From Deltaproteobacteria bacterium (GTDB lineage Bacteria > Desulfobacterota > Desulfuromonadia > Geobacterales > DSM-12255): a stretch of DNA of 64,000 nucleotides. Of the stretch, positions 29,166 through 37,306 are shown piece after piece. Under the pieces are notes generated by a model. That model saw only the letters and a program-made list of their open reading frames with translations, was not told where the DNA came from and did no database searches. The stretch spans positions 1 through 64,000 of the forward strand of contig JAJZTK010000003.1 in the NCBI GenBank assembly GCA_021849045.1, in the 5' to 3' direction. Position numbers and translations under genes: made by a program. Numbering within the stretch: the first letter of the stretch is position 1; every line of letters starts with the position of its first letter.

Positions 29166-29407
29166 GCCATTTCATCCTCTACCCGGCTGGCAACAGCTGC
29201 TTTGGCAGTTGCCCGTTCGGAGGCGGGATCTCCGGCGCCAGCACTCTTTACTACCCCACGCAGGTCTTTCAGGCTCCTGACCGGCATGAGTACGATCCGG
29301 TCACCATCGACAATAAAGTCAACCCGATCATTGGGGCGAATATGGAACTGTGAGCGGATGTCTACCGGAATAGTGACTTGCCCTTTGGTGGTAACGGTTG
29401 AAAGCAT
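29162..29407 (-). CDS. vapB: AbrB-family antitoxin (VapB-like)
   Basis: MLSTVTTKGQVTIPVDIRSQFHIRPNDRVDFIVDGDRIVLMPV. Confidence 0.88.
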   Translation of the reverse strand: MLSTVTTKGQVTIPVDIRSQFHIRPNDRVDFIVDGDRIVLMPVRSLKDLRGVVKSAGAGDPASERATAKAAVASRVEDEMA

Positions 29408-29437
29408 CAGGGTCTCCTGTACAACAACGCAGAAAAG

Positions 29438-29468
29438 TATTACCTGACAGTATATGTATTACCCGACC
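29438..29468. promoter_or_regulatory. Candidate vapBC operator: two direct repeats
   Basis: gtattacctgac (29438-29449) and gtattacccgac (29457-29468) upstream of vapB. Confidence 0.45.
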
Positions 29469-29554
29469 GTGTGTCAAACAACGCGTGGGAGCAACTCACG
29501 TTGCACGATTTACTGCTGGATTCGACTATCGTTCCGACTGCGGGTAAGTCGTTT

Positions 29555-29582
29555 GAGTCACAAATCCCGAGTCACGAGTCAC
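29555..29582. repeat. Heptanucleotide repeat gagtcac-aaatccc-gagtcac-gagtcac
   Basis: direct reading; exactly 4 x 7 nt. Confidence 0.85.
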
Positions 29583-29665
29583 CCCCCTTGCAACCGCATA
29601 TCCCCTATGAAACTGTTTCCGCAGCAAAGGGGCTCTGTTTTTTTCACCCACAGCAGGAGGTAGAC

Positions 29666-29851
29666 ATGGCATCTGTAAAAAGCCGGCTCGCCGAAATAAT
29701 CCAGGAACAACCTGAAGACGCGACGTACGATGAAATCCTAAAGGAACTTGCCTTTGACCGCATGGTAGAGCGTGGACTGGCGGACGCGCGCGGTGGGAAC
29801 GTCATTACCCATGAAGAGATGGCTCGCAGGATAAGGACATGGCAGAGATAA
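29666..29851 (+). CDS. ParD/RHH-or-similar antitoxin-like protein (61 aa)
   Basis: MASVKSRLAEIIQEQPEDATYDEILKELAFDRMVERGLADARGGNVITHEEMARRIRTWQR; RBS aggaggtagac. Confidence 0.7.
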   Translation: MASVKSRLAEIIQEQPEDATYDEILKELAFDRMVERGLADARGGNVITHEEMARRIRTWQR

Positions 29852-29898
29852 TCTGGACTGCGGAAGCAGAAACCTGGTTGCAGGACATTTACGGCTGA
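29839..29898 (+). pseudogene. Truncated ParE/RelE-type toxin
   Basis: MAEIIWTAEAETWLQDIYG* overlaps the antitoxin 3' end as in intact parDE, but stops after 19 codons. Confidence 0.65.
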
Positions 29899-29996
29899 GT
29901 GTTCCACGGCGCACTCGAACTCGAGCGATACCGGCCTTAGCCTCCTCATATTCACGGTCCACACGTCTCACGTCCAGCGTCTCCCCTCTCGCGGCC

Positions 29997-31100
29997 TCAT
30001 TCGCCCCGCCCCTCTTTTCCCGGTCTTTGATTCCGAGTCACCAGTAACCAGTCACCGATTCTACGCAACGGCGCGGTCAGGCGCCAGGAGAGGGAGGATT
30101 CGAGCTGATCGAGACGTTCCAGCCGCTTTTGCAGGGCGGTGATGGTGGCGTTGCGATCACTTTCAACTTCACCTTTTAGATCTTCAACCGAACATTTCAA
30201 CGTTTCGATTTCTCCAGCAGCAGCGCAACATTCTCTTCTTCTGTCAATCATATACCGCCGCATCGATTCAAACTGACGCATGCCGATAGTTACCCGACTG
30301 CCATTTGCTCCCTGACAATCAAAAACAACCTGACTGGCATTGCCAAGTATGTACTGTAGGACGACAAAACTAAAGATGGTGATTTCATTTGATCTCAACA
30401 CTTCCAACAAACCTGTTGCCAGTTCTGGATCGAGGTCGAATGACTCTGATAATTTTTGTAGTTCATTTACCAGATTCTCCCCGAATTGACGAAAATGATC
30501 AGGTGCCCATTTGGTTTCGTGCCAGACATGGTAGGCCAGCGGCGAGATTATTTCCTTGCACGGAATGCCCCGGATCAATGGGACCATCGGCGCCCAATAA
30601 TCCCACCATGGTGCACCAAGACAGAATTCCGACGGTGGATAACAGGCAAGAATAGACCGGTCGAAAAAGAAAAAATCAAAACCTACGAAAAATATCTCGC
30701 CGTCGCTCTCTTCTGGTGACGTGACATCAATCCGGGAGCCAAAGAGAAAAGACCCCTTTGACTCCTTGGTTATGAACTCTTTTAAATTTCCGTCAGTACA
30801 CAGCAGGATATCGGAGTTTATTATTCCGCAAATGTCAGCACCTGATTCAGCCAAAGCCCTGCACACGTCGTCAAAATAAACAAACGGTTTGCCGGTAAGC
30901 TGCTCCGCTGTTCTATCTGCTGATACAAAGGTAACAGAAGGGAAATACTGTTGAACTGCTTTGATTTCTGAAGAAGAATTGATAGAAATGACGTCAAACC
31001 CCAGAGCCTGCCAACTGGCAATGGCTGACTGCTGGTGTTCGATATTACGGGGAACGATGCTGGTGGCAACAACTAATCGGGTTGGCATATAGACACTCAC
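29997..31100 (-). CDS. Glycosyltransferase-like / hypothetical protein with SLSWRLTAPLRR tail
   Basis: LVVATSIVPRNIEHQQSAIASWQALGFDVISIN...GIINSDILL; position in GT cluster. Confidence 0.6.
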   Translation of the reverse strand: MSVYMPTRLVVATSIVPRNIEHQQSAIASWQALGFDVISINSSSEIKAVQQYFPSVTFVSADRTAEQLTGKPFVYFDDVCRALAESGADICGIINSDILLCTDGNLKEFITKESKGSFLFGSRIDVTSPEESDGEIFFVGFDFFFFDRSILACYPPSEFCLGAPWWDYWAPMVPLIRGIPCKEIISPLAYHVWHETKWAPDHFRQFGENLVNELQKLSESFDLDPELATGLLEVLRSNEITIFSFVVLQYILGNASQVVFDCQGANGSRVTIGMRQFESMRRYMIDRRRECCAAAGEIETLKCSVEDLKGEVESDRNATITALQKRLERLDQLESSLSWRLTAPLRRIGDWLLVTRNQRPGKEGRGE

Positions 31101-31103
31101 TCT

Positions 31104-32126
31104 TCACAGCTTTTTGAACAGATCCAACACCTTTCTCATCGGGGCAGTCATGCGCCAGGAGAGTGTTTGTGTCAATTTTTCTGCTAACATCAGTCTGTCA
31201 GACAATTCTTCAAGCTCAGTTCTTAACCTTGAAGTCACTATTTCCAATGAATCTTTTTCTCTCTGAAGGAAGGAATAGGTCTGATGAGATGAAAAATTCG
31301 GCCGCTGACCGGGAGGCAACAATTCATTGTAGAAATCTCTCATGGCTGCATAATCAATTTCAACAGGAGATGCAGCATTGCTGATCGTACCAGCCCCTTC
31401 GTTTGTTACCACAGATGCTTCTTCGCGGACAACGGCTTCAACCTCTTCCAGGTATCTATCCATTGAATTTACCGCTTTCTGGTTCCCATGGCTTCTGTAC
31501 CCGCCCAGTAAGGCATTTACAGTATATATCCGGGCATATCTCGAAAACCTGACCCACAGTTCAAAGTCTCCGGCATATCCCAAATCCGAACGGACATACC
31601 CACCTGCACGCTCCCAAAGCAAGCGGCGCCAGAAGGTACTCTCCTGCTGCATCCAAGGCACATCGTTTCTCATTTTCAGAAACTGCTCGCGGCTGTAAGT
31701 CATTAGTGAGGCACTGAGACCGATCAGCTGTCCGTCCTTGTCCCAACAGGTATGCCTGCCGGTGAGCCACTCTATTTCAGAATGACCGGCAAAAACATAC
31801 GCCGCCATGAACAAGGCGTTCGCATGGTATTTGTCATCCGAATTCAGCCATGCCATGATCTCGCCGGAGGTCTTGTTGAACCCTTCATTGATGGCCGCGT
31901 ACTGGCCGCTGTCGGGCTTGCTCTGCCAGTAGGTGAGGTATTTTTCGTACCTTTTGATGACCTCGACGGAGTTATCGGTACTGCCGCCGTCCATGATGAT
32001 GTATTCAAGGTTGGGGTAGTGCTGGGAAAGAATGGAGTCGATGCACTCTTCCAGATACTCTCCCTGGTTGTAGGAGGGGGTGACGATGGAAATTTTAGGA
32101 CAGATGTTCACACCAGGATCTCCCAA
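31104..32126 (-). CDS. Glycosyltransferase family 2 with TLSWRMTAPMRK tail
   Basis: CPKISIVTPSYNQGEYLEECIDSILSQHYPNLEYIIMDGGSTDNS. Confidence 0.92.
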   Translation of the reverse strand: MGDPGVNICPKISIVTPSYNQGEYLEECIDSILSQHYPNLEYIIMDGGSTDNSVEVIKRYEKYLTYWQSKPDSGQYAAINEGFNKTSGEIMAWLNSDDKYHANALFMAAYVFAGHSEIEWLTGRHTCWDKDGQLIGLSASLMTYSREQFLKMRNDVPWMQQESTFWRRLLWERAGGYVRSDLGYAGDFELWVRFSRYARIYTVNALLGGYRSHGNQKAVNSMDRYLEEVEAVVREEASVVTNEGAGTISNAASPVEIDYAAMRDFYNELLPPGQRPNFSSHQTYSFLQREKDSLEIVTSRLRTELEELSDRLMLAEKLTQTLSWRMTAPMRKVLDLFKKL

Positions 32127-33460
32127 TAACCACCCTTATCCGCACCTACTCTCCTGATGAAACCGGTCTTCTTGAGCTTCAAGAGATGGTATTTAACGCC
32201 ATCATCAGATATGGAAAGCAGTTCCGCCAACTCCCGCTGGCTGCGATGTGGATTTTCCCTAAGCAAATCCAGTATTTTCTGGGTAGTTTTCTGGGTAGTT
32301 TTCTGGGTAGTTTTCTGGGTAGAGGTATCAGCCCGGTACACCGTGACCATGAATCCATCACTGATTTCCTGGAACCTGGGTGTCGGCAGACCGTATGCGG
32401 CAAATCCCTCCACGATCCTCCTGATGCCGGAGCCGTATTTCTCGACCAGCCCAACCTCCTTGAACATGTCGGCAATCCGCCGATTGCGAATGGTCGAACG
32501 GTATTCCCCGGCAAGGAGCTTTTCCACGGTCAATCCTGTCGGCAGTTTGCCGGGATTGTAGATCTCGATCCGCTCGTCAAAGATCTTCACGATGGAGTCC
32601 GACGAACTGGCGTAGTCACGATGAATGATGGTATTGAGAACTATTTCGCGCACGGCATCCAGGGGATAATCCCACCGTTCGTCCCGCTGGGGCTTACCGG
32701 TGATGATGTAGGCCCGGTTGATATGTTTTCGGATGAAGGCCATAATGGCGTCGACTTCTGTGAAAAGGTCCGTTTTGAGACGTGCACCATCCTTGATAAT
32801 GGTCTCGGTCTGGAAACGGCCCAGTTCTATGGTGCTCAGGCTCGATTCCCCGGTCATGAAGAGCAGAAAGGCCGCGCGGGAAATTTTCCCTTCCCGGAGC
32901 AGTTCATATTTTTGCAGAACGGTAAGCGGATCGTCGGTAATCGGAATCGCCCTGACCTTGTTGGCCGTGTTGATAAAGTGCTGAACCTTTTCAAGGGAGA
33001 TATCCCTCTCGGTATGCTGGTCATCCGGATACGAGTCCCAGGAGGAGTTGCAGCTCTGCAGATGAAGATTGACGACTTCGGTCGTTGAAAGCTGATGATT
33101 GGCGTTCCGCACCCGCTTGAAATAGCGCCCCTTGCAGGCAACGGGTTTGATGGGATATTCAGGTACGTCCAGCACGACAACGGTCTTACCTTCTATCTCA
33201 TGCACCTCGACATCGGGAACGATTGAAGTGGACGTATTGAGCTTTACCTGATTGATCCAGTTCTGTACCGTCTCCTTGCCGATCTGAATTCCCCGGATTT
33301 CTCCGGCGTCGGACACGCCGACAAAGACCCTGCCCCCCTTGGTATTTGCAAAGGCAGCCAGGGCTTCGATCGTCTCCTTGTCGAAGCTGCTTTTGAACTC
33401 GATGAACTCCGATTCACCGGACCGGATCTCTGACAATATGTAGCTTAAAGTTTTTGTCAT
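32108..33460 (-). CDS. Divergent-AAA/AlbA_2 (Schlafen AAA_4) ATP-binding, winged-helix regulator-like protein
   Basis: GESEFIEFKSSFDKETIEALAAFANTKGGRVFVGVSDAGEIRGI; VREIVLNTIIHRDY; C-terminal HTH. Confidence 0.87.
   Translation of the reverse strand: MTKTLSYILSEIRSGESEFIEFKSSFDKETIEALAAFANTKGGRVFVGVSDAGEIRGIQIGKETVQNWINQVKLNTSTSIVPDVEVHEIEGKTVVVLDVPEYPIKPVACKGRYFKRVRNANHQLSTTEVVNLHLQSCNSSWDSYPDDQHTERDISLEKVQHFINTANKVRAIPITDDPLTVLQKYELLREGKISRAAFLLFMTGESSLSTIELGRFQTETIIKDGARLKTDLFTEVDAIMAFIRKHINRAYIITGKPQRDERWDYPLDAVREIVLNTIIHRDYASSSDSIVKIFDERIEIYNPGKLPTGLTVEKLLAGEYRSTIRNRRIADMFKEVGLVEKYGSGIRRIVEGFAAYGLPTPRFQEISDGFMVTVYRADTSTQKTTQKTTQKTTQKILDLLRENPHRSQRELAELLSISDDGVKYHLLKLKKTGFIRRVGADKGGYWEILV
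32274..32322. repeat. 12-nt in-frame tandem repeat (gggtagttttct) encoding (KTTQ)n
   Basis: three full plus partial copies; translation TQKTTQKTTQKTTQK. Confidence 0.92.
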
Positions 33461-33612
33461 CAGAATGCCCGGCTAGGATAATTCAAAATGCCGTCCTTGT
33501 TAACGAATTCGAGGTTGGGGTAGTTCTGGGAGAGGATGGAGTCGATGCACTCTTCCAAGAATTCTGCTTGATTGAAGGAAGGGGTGATTATGAAAATACG
33601 AGGAAGAATCAT
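33460..33612 (-). pseudogene. 5' remnant of a GT2 gene (about 50 codons)
   Basis: MILPRIFIITPSFNQAEFLEECIDSILSQNYPNLEFVNKDGILNYPSRAF*; N-terminus closely matches GT2 at 31104-32126. Confidence 0.8.
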
Positions 33613-34910
33613 TATCTTATAAAATTCAATACGCTTCTGAACACTGCTGTGAAGCGCCAAATTAAAGATCGCTTTATTGCCTCAAGTTCAGCATTTATCT
33701 GGGACTTTTCCGCGACTTCACTCTCTAGCTTTTGCCTTAGCTCGTCAATGCTTTCATCATAGGAATCAATACAATGTTGAAAAAATGTGCCGTCTCGCTT
33801 ATTTCTAAAATCGTTGATAGCTCTTTGATAGGTAGTAAGAAATTCCTTTGATGCTACATCCCATCCATGAAGACTTATATATTGACGTGAATTAACTTGA
33901 TTTATCTTCAGCAATTCAGGGTTATTCAACATCTCTGCTATCTTTGATGCCATCTGTTCAATATCAGTGGGATCGAAAATAAAACGAGCATCTCCGATAG
34001 TTTCGGGAAGTGAAGTAACATTTGAGCAGATTACCGGAACTTGACGGGCCATAGCCTCGTAAAGAGGAAAACTCCCAGCCTCGTAAAGAGTTGGGATAAC
34101 AGCAAGCGTAGCATTGGTGAGCAACAAAGGCATTTCCTCTTCTGGCAAATATCCGAGAAAATGGACACACTCTGTCATTTTAAGCTCTTGGATAAATCGC
34201 TCTATTTCAGGGAAAAAGTCAGGATACTGGTACCCAGTACATATTAATTCAATTTCGATGCGATGCTTTTCTCGAAGCAGCTTGAGCGCTTTTATCAGCC
34301 CTATATGATTTTTGTGCCGCCATGTACCTGCAGAATACAAGAGATAGCGATCGGGTAGGCGATACTTAATTTTCAGTCTCTCAAAACTACTTATGTCAAC
34401 TGTAGGAACCTCAATCATGCCAAACGGGCATACGTCAATCTTATCTGGTGAAATACCATAATATTTTACTATATCATCTTTAACATGCTGATAGCTTACA
34501 ATGACTCTTTCGCTGAATTCTGCAGACTTACGATAGAATTTTTCTCTAAAATCCAATTCCTCGGTACTAAAAAATTCTGGGTAGTGAAATTGTTGAAGAT
34601 CATGAAGATTATTCACCATTGGTACAGATAAAGTGAAGTTGATATGCCATTGGAGGGGAGTGTGAACTACCTCGACACCCTCTGCTTTCAACAACGCATT
34701 AAATTGTTTGGGAGAATCAAGAACAATCAGTCGAAAATTTTTATTAACCTGCAGATGTTCAAAAATACCAATGCCATGAGGGCTAATAATCGCAATAATT
34801 ATTGCACTAGTATGTTTGACCAATCCATTTACCAAACGGATGGCATAGTGGAAAACTCCGCCAGAACCATTGATAATATTCATCCAAGTTAAATCAAGAC
34901 CGATAATCAT
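33612..34910 (-). CDS. Glycosyltransferase family 4/1
   Basis: GGVFHYAIRLVNGL...YLLYSAGTWRHKNHIGLIKALKLL...PTLYEAGSFPLYEAMARQVPVICSNVTSLPE. Confidence 0.9.
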   Translation of the reverse strand: MIIGLDLTWMNIINGSGGVFHYAIRLVNGLVKHTSAIIIAIISPHGIGIFEHLQVNKNFRLIVLDSPKQFNALLKAEGVEVVHTPLQWHINFTLSVPMVNNLHDLQQFHYPEFFSTEELDFREKFYRKSAEFSERVIVSYQHVKDDIVKYYGISPDKIDVCPFGMIEVPTVDISSFERLKIKYRLPDRYLLYSAGTWRHKNHIGLIKALKLLREKHRIEIELICTGYQYPDFFPEIERFIQELKMTECVHFLGYLPEEEMPLLLTNATLAVIPTLYEAGSFPLYEAMARQVPVICSNVTSLPETIGDARFIFDPTDIEQMASKIAEMLNNPELLKINQVNSRQYISLHGWDVASKEFLTTYQRAINDFRNKRDGTFFQHCIDSYDESIDELRQKLESEVAEKSQINAELEAIKRSLIWRFTAVFRSVLNFIR

Positions 34911-35383
34911 ATAACTTTTCTTTTTATGAACAGTTTATGTCCAATAAGGTGCTGTTCATTATGATCATTGAACCGGAAGCCTTGACTCTCATAAAGCTTT
35001 CGTGCAACATGATTGCGCTTCGTAACCTTGAGCATTACCTGTGATGCTCCATTAAGCAAAGCCAGTGATTCCAGATAATTCATAATCATACGACCAAGTC
35101 CGAACCCCTGAAATTCGTTCAGCAGGCACAAACCTATTGCGGGAATATCGTACCCTTCATCCCACCCACGCAACATAAAATAACCAATAATTCTTTCGTT
35201 ATTAAGAACTATCGCCATATAAAAATCTTTCCCCGTATAGTTACATATTATATCTGCATTGTTTTCATCAAATGGATGGGGGGAAAAGTCATCAATATAT
35301 CTAGAGCAATTAATCTGTGAGAAAAAAACAACTAACATATCTCTATGCTTACAGGCGATATTTACAATCTCTAGAGTTTGCAT
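34907..35383 (-). CDS. GNAT-family N-acetyltransferase
   Basis: IGYFMLRGWDEGYDIPAIGLCLLNEFQGFGLGRMIMNYLESLALLNGASQVMLKVTKRNHVARKLYESQGF; internal Met start. Confidence 0.85.
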   Translation of the reverse strand: MQTLEIVNIACKHRDMLVVFFSQINCSRYIDDFSPHPFDENNADIICNYTGKDFYMAIVLNNERIIGYFMLRGWDEGYDIPAIGLCLLNEFQGFGLGRMIMNYLESLALLNGASQVMLKVTKRNHVARKLYESQGFRFNDHNEQHLIGHKLFIKRKVI

Positions 35384-36480
35384 ATATCTCTCAGTATGTT
35401 GGCAATGTAAACAATATACTCTTCGCAAAGCTCATAGTATGTCGGCAGGTTGATGCCCTTTTTTGCAACTGAAACTGCGACATCAAGATTGCTTCCACCA
35501 CCAGAGTAAACAGGCATAATATGCATCGGGTAAAAAAATGGTCGAGTCTCCACTCCATAATCATCCAGTTTTTTCATAACGGCATCGCGGCGTTGGCCAT
35601 ATTCATTCTCAATCAATATCGAATACATCCACCAGGAATGTTCAGCGTACTCCTTTATTATCGGTAAAGTTATACCAGGAATATCAGCAAGATGGAGTTT
35701 GTACATATCGGCAATTGTCCGGCGCTTAGCCAGAAACAAATCAACATTCTCCATTTGTGCCAGCCCGATTGCAGCTTGAATATTGGTCATGCGGTAGTTA
35801 TAACCAATCTGTGGAAACCAGTAACGGCGATTTTGATCCATTCCCTGGCCTTTGAAAATCTTTATCCGCGCGGCAAGTTCATCGTCATTTGTAACAACCA
35901 TTCCACCTTCGCCGGTGGTTATGGTTTTATTCCCATAAAAACTGAAGGTTGAGATATCAGCGATGCTGCCGCATAGTCTGCCTTTGTAGCTTGCCCCTAG
36001 AGCTTCTGCAGCATCTTCGATCACAAAGAGTTTATGCCTGCGGGCAAGATCCAGAATTGGATCCATATCGCAGGGATGGCCATAGAGCGGCACAGGTATG
36101 ATTGCTTTGGTTCTAGTGGTAATCAATGCCTCGATTTTTGCAGTATCAATGTTCCACGTGTCTGGCTCACAATCTGCTAATACAGGTTGTGCACCAGTAT
36201 AAGCTACTGTATTTGCCGTGGCCACATAGGTCAATGTCGGGACAATAACCTCGTCTCCATGGCCAACCCCTGAAGCAAGAAGGGCAAGGTGCAAAGCGGT
36301 TGTGCCGTTGCAGCAGGAAAGTGCGTGCTTAACTCCAAGATATTCTGCAAACTTCTGCTCAAATAGATGAATATATTTACCATTGGAGGAAATCCAATTT
36401 GAATCAAGGCAATCTATGACATATGTCTTCTCGTTGCCGACAAGAGCTGGCTGCGAGACAGGGATTATATTTGTTATCAT
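35371..36480 (-). CDS. DegT/DnrJ/EryC1/StrS-family PLP aminotransferase (sugar amination)
   Basis: IPVSQPALVGNEKTYVIDCLDSNWISSNGKYIHLFEQKFAEYLGVKHALSCCNGTTALHLAL...FSFYGNKTITTGEGGMVVTND. Confidence 0.95.
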   Translation of the reverse strand: MITNIIPVSQPALVGNEKTYVIDCLDSNWISSNGKYIHLFEQKFAEYLGVKHALSCCNGTTALHLALLASGVGHGDEVIVPTLTYVATANTVAYTGAQPVLADCEPDTWNIDTAKIEALITTRTKAIIPVPLYGHPCDMDPILDLARRHKLFVIEDAAEALGASYKGRLCGSIADISTFSFYGNKTITTGEGGMVVTNDDELAARIKIFKGQGMDQNRRYWFPQIGYNYRMTNIQAAIGLAQMENVDLFLAKRRTIADMYKLHLADIPGITLPIIKEYAEHSWWMYSILIENEYGQRRDAVMKKLDDYGVETRPFFYPMHIMPVYSGGGSNLDVAVSVAKKGINLPTYYELCEEYIVYIANILRDICKL

Positions 36481-37295
36481 TTTCTTGATGCCTTGATAAT
36501 TATGTGAGTGCCGGCCTTTACTGGTATGGGCATTTTCAAATAACGACGTATACGTAATCTGAAGGGTAGTCCAAATATAGAAAAATAGTTCCGCTCTAGT
36601 TTAATTATATACTTCTTTGAAATTGGGCTATCGCTTGTATGAAGCAAATCCATTCGCGCTACGAATCTACCAAATTCATCAGGTAAATATGGTAGGTAGC
36701 TTTGAACTTTTAGCCCTGCTTTATGAAGCAAAATCTCCCACTCCTCTAGCTTTAAGATATTAACATGATGATGTATTTTGTTATATTCTGCAATTGCTAC
36801 ATCGGTTGCAAGTGATATTTTTTTCAGCAACTCATCACTTTTCACAAAATCAAAAAACAAAGGTTGCGGAACTGTGAATACGAATTTACCGCCTGGTTTA
36901 AGCACCCTACAAACTTCACTCAGTACCTGTTTAATTTCATCCATATGTTCAACTGCACAATTTGATAACACAGTACCAAAGTAATTTGGTGGGAATGGAA
37001 GCAATGAAGCTTTAGCTAATTTTAGCTCAGTGTAATAGCCATCATTTCTTATTCTATTTATCGCATTAGGATCAATATCTATTCCATACAAATGATTTAA
37101 TGATAACGACCTACTAAACACTCCATCTCCACACCCTAGATCCAAAATAGGCTTTTCACAACCTTCTAAGAATATTGAAAATAATATTGACTCTACAGTT
37201 CTAATAAGATGAAAGTGAGGGATACCTGAAATATATTTGAATAATTCGATTGTATCACCGTTCAACACTTTGATATTAGCATTTATATTTATCAT
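36477..37295 (-). CDS. Class I SAM-dependent methyltransferase
   Basis: PILDLGCGDGVFSRSLSLNHLYGIDIDPNAI...CRVLKPGGKFVFTVPQPLF. Confidence 0.88.
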   Translation of the reverse strand: MININANIKVLNGDTIELFKYISGIPHFHLIRTVESILFSIFLEGCEKPILDLGCGDGVFSRSLSLNHLYGIDIDPNAINRIRNDGYYTELKLAKASLLPFPPNYFGTVLSNCAVEHMDEIKQVLSEVCRVLKPGGKFVFTVPQPLFFDFVKSDELLKKISLATDVAIAEYNKIHHHVNILKLEEWEILLHKAGLKVQSYLPYLPDEFGRFVARMDLLHTSDSPISKKYIIKLERNYFSIFGLPFRLRIRRYLKMPIPVKAGTHIIIKASRK

Positions 37296-37306
37296 ATTGT
37301 TAGAAG

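Noticed and set aside
32274-32322. 12-nt repeats considered as CRISPR or iteron array
   Set aside because: In-frame coding microsatellite without spacers, inside a conserved protein.
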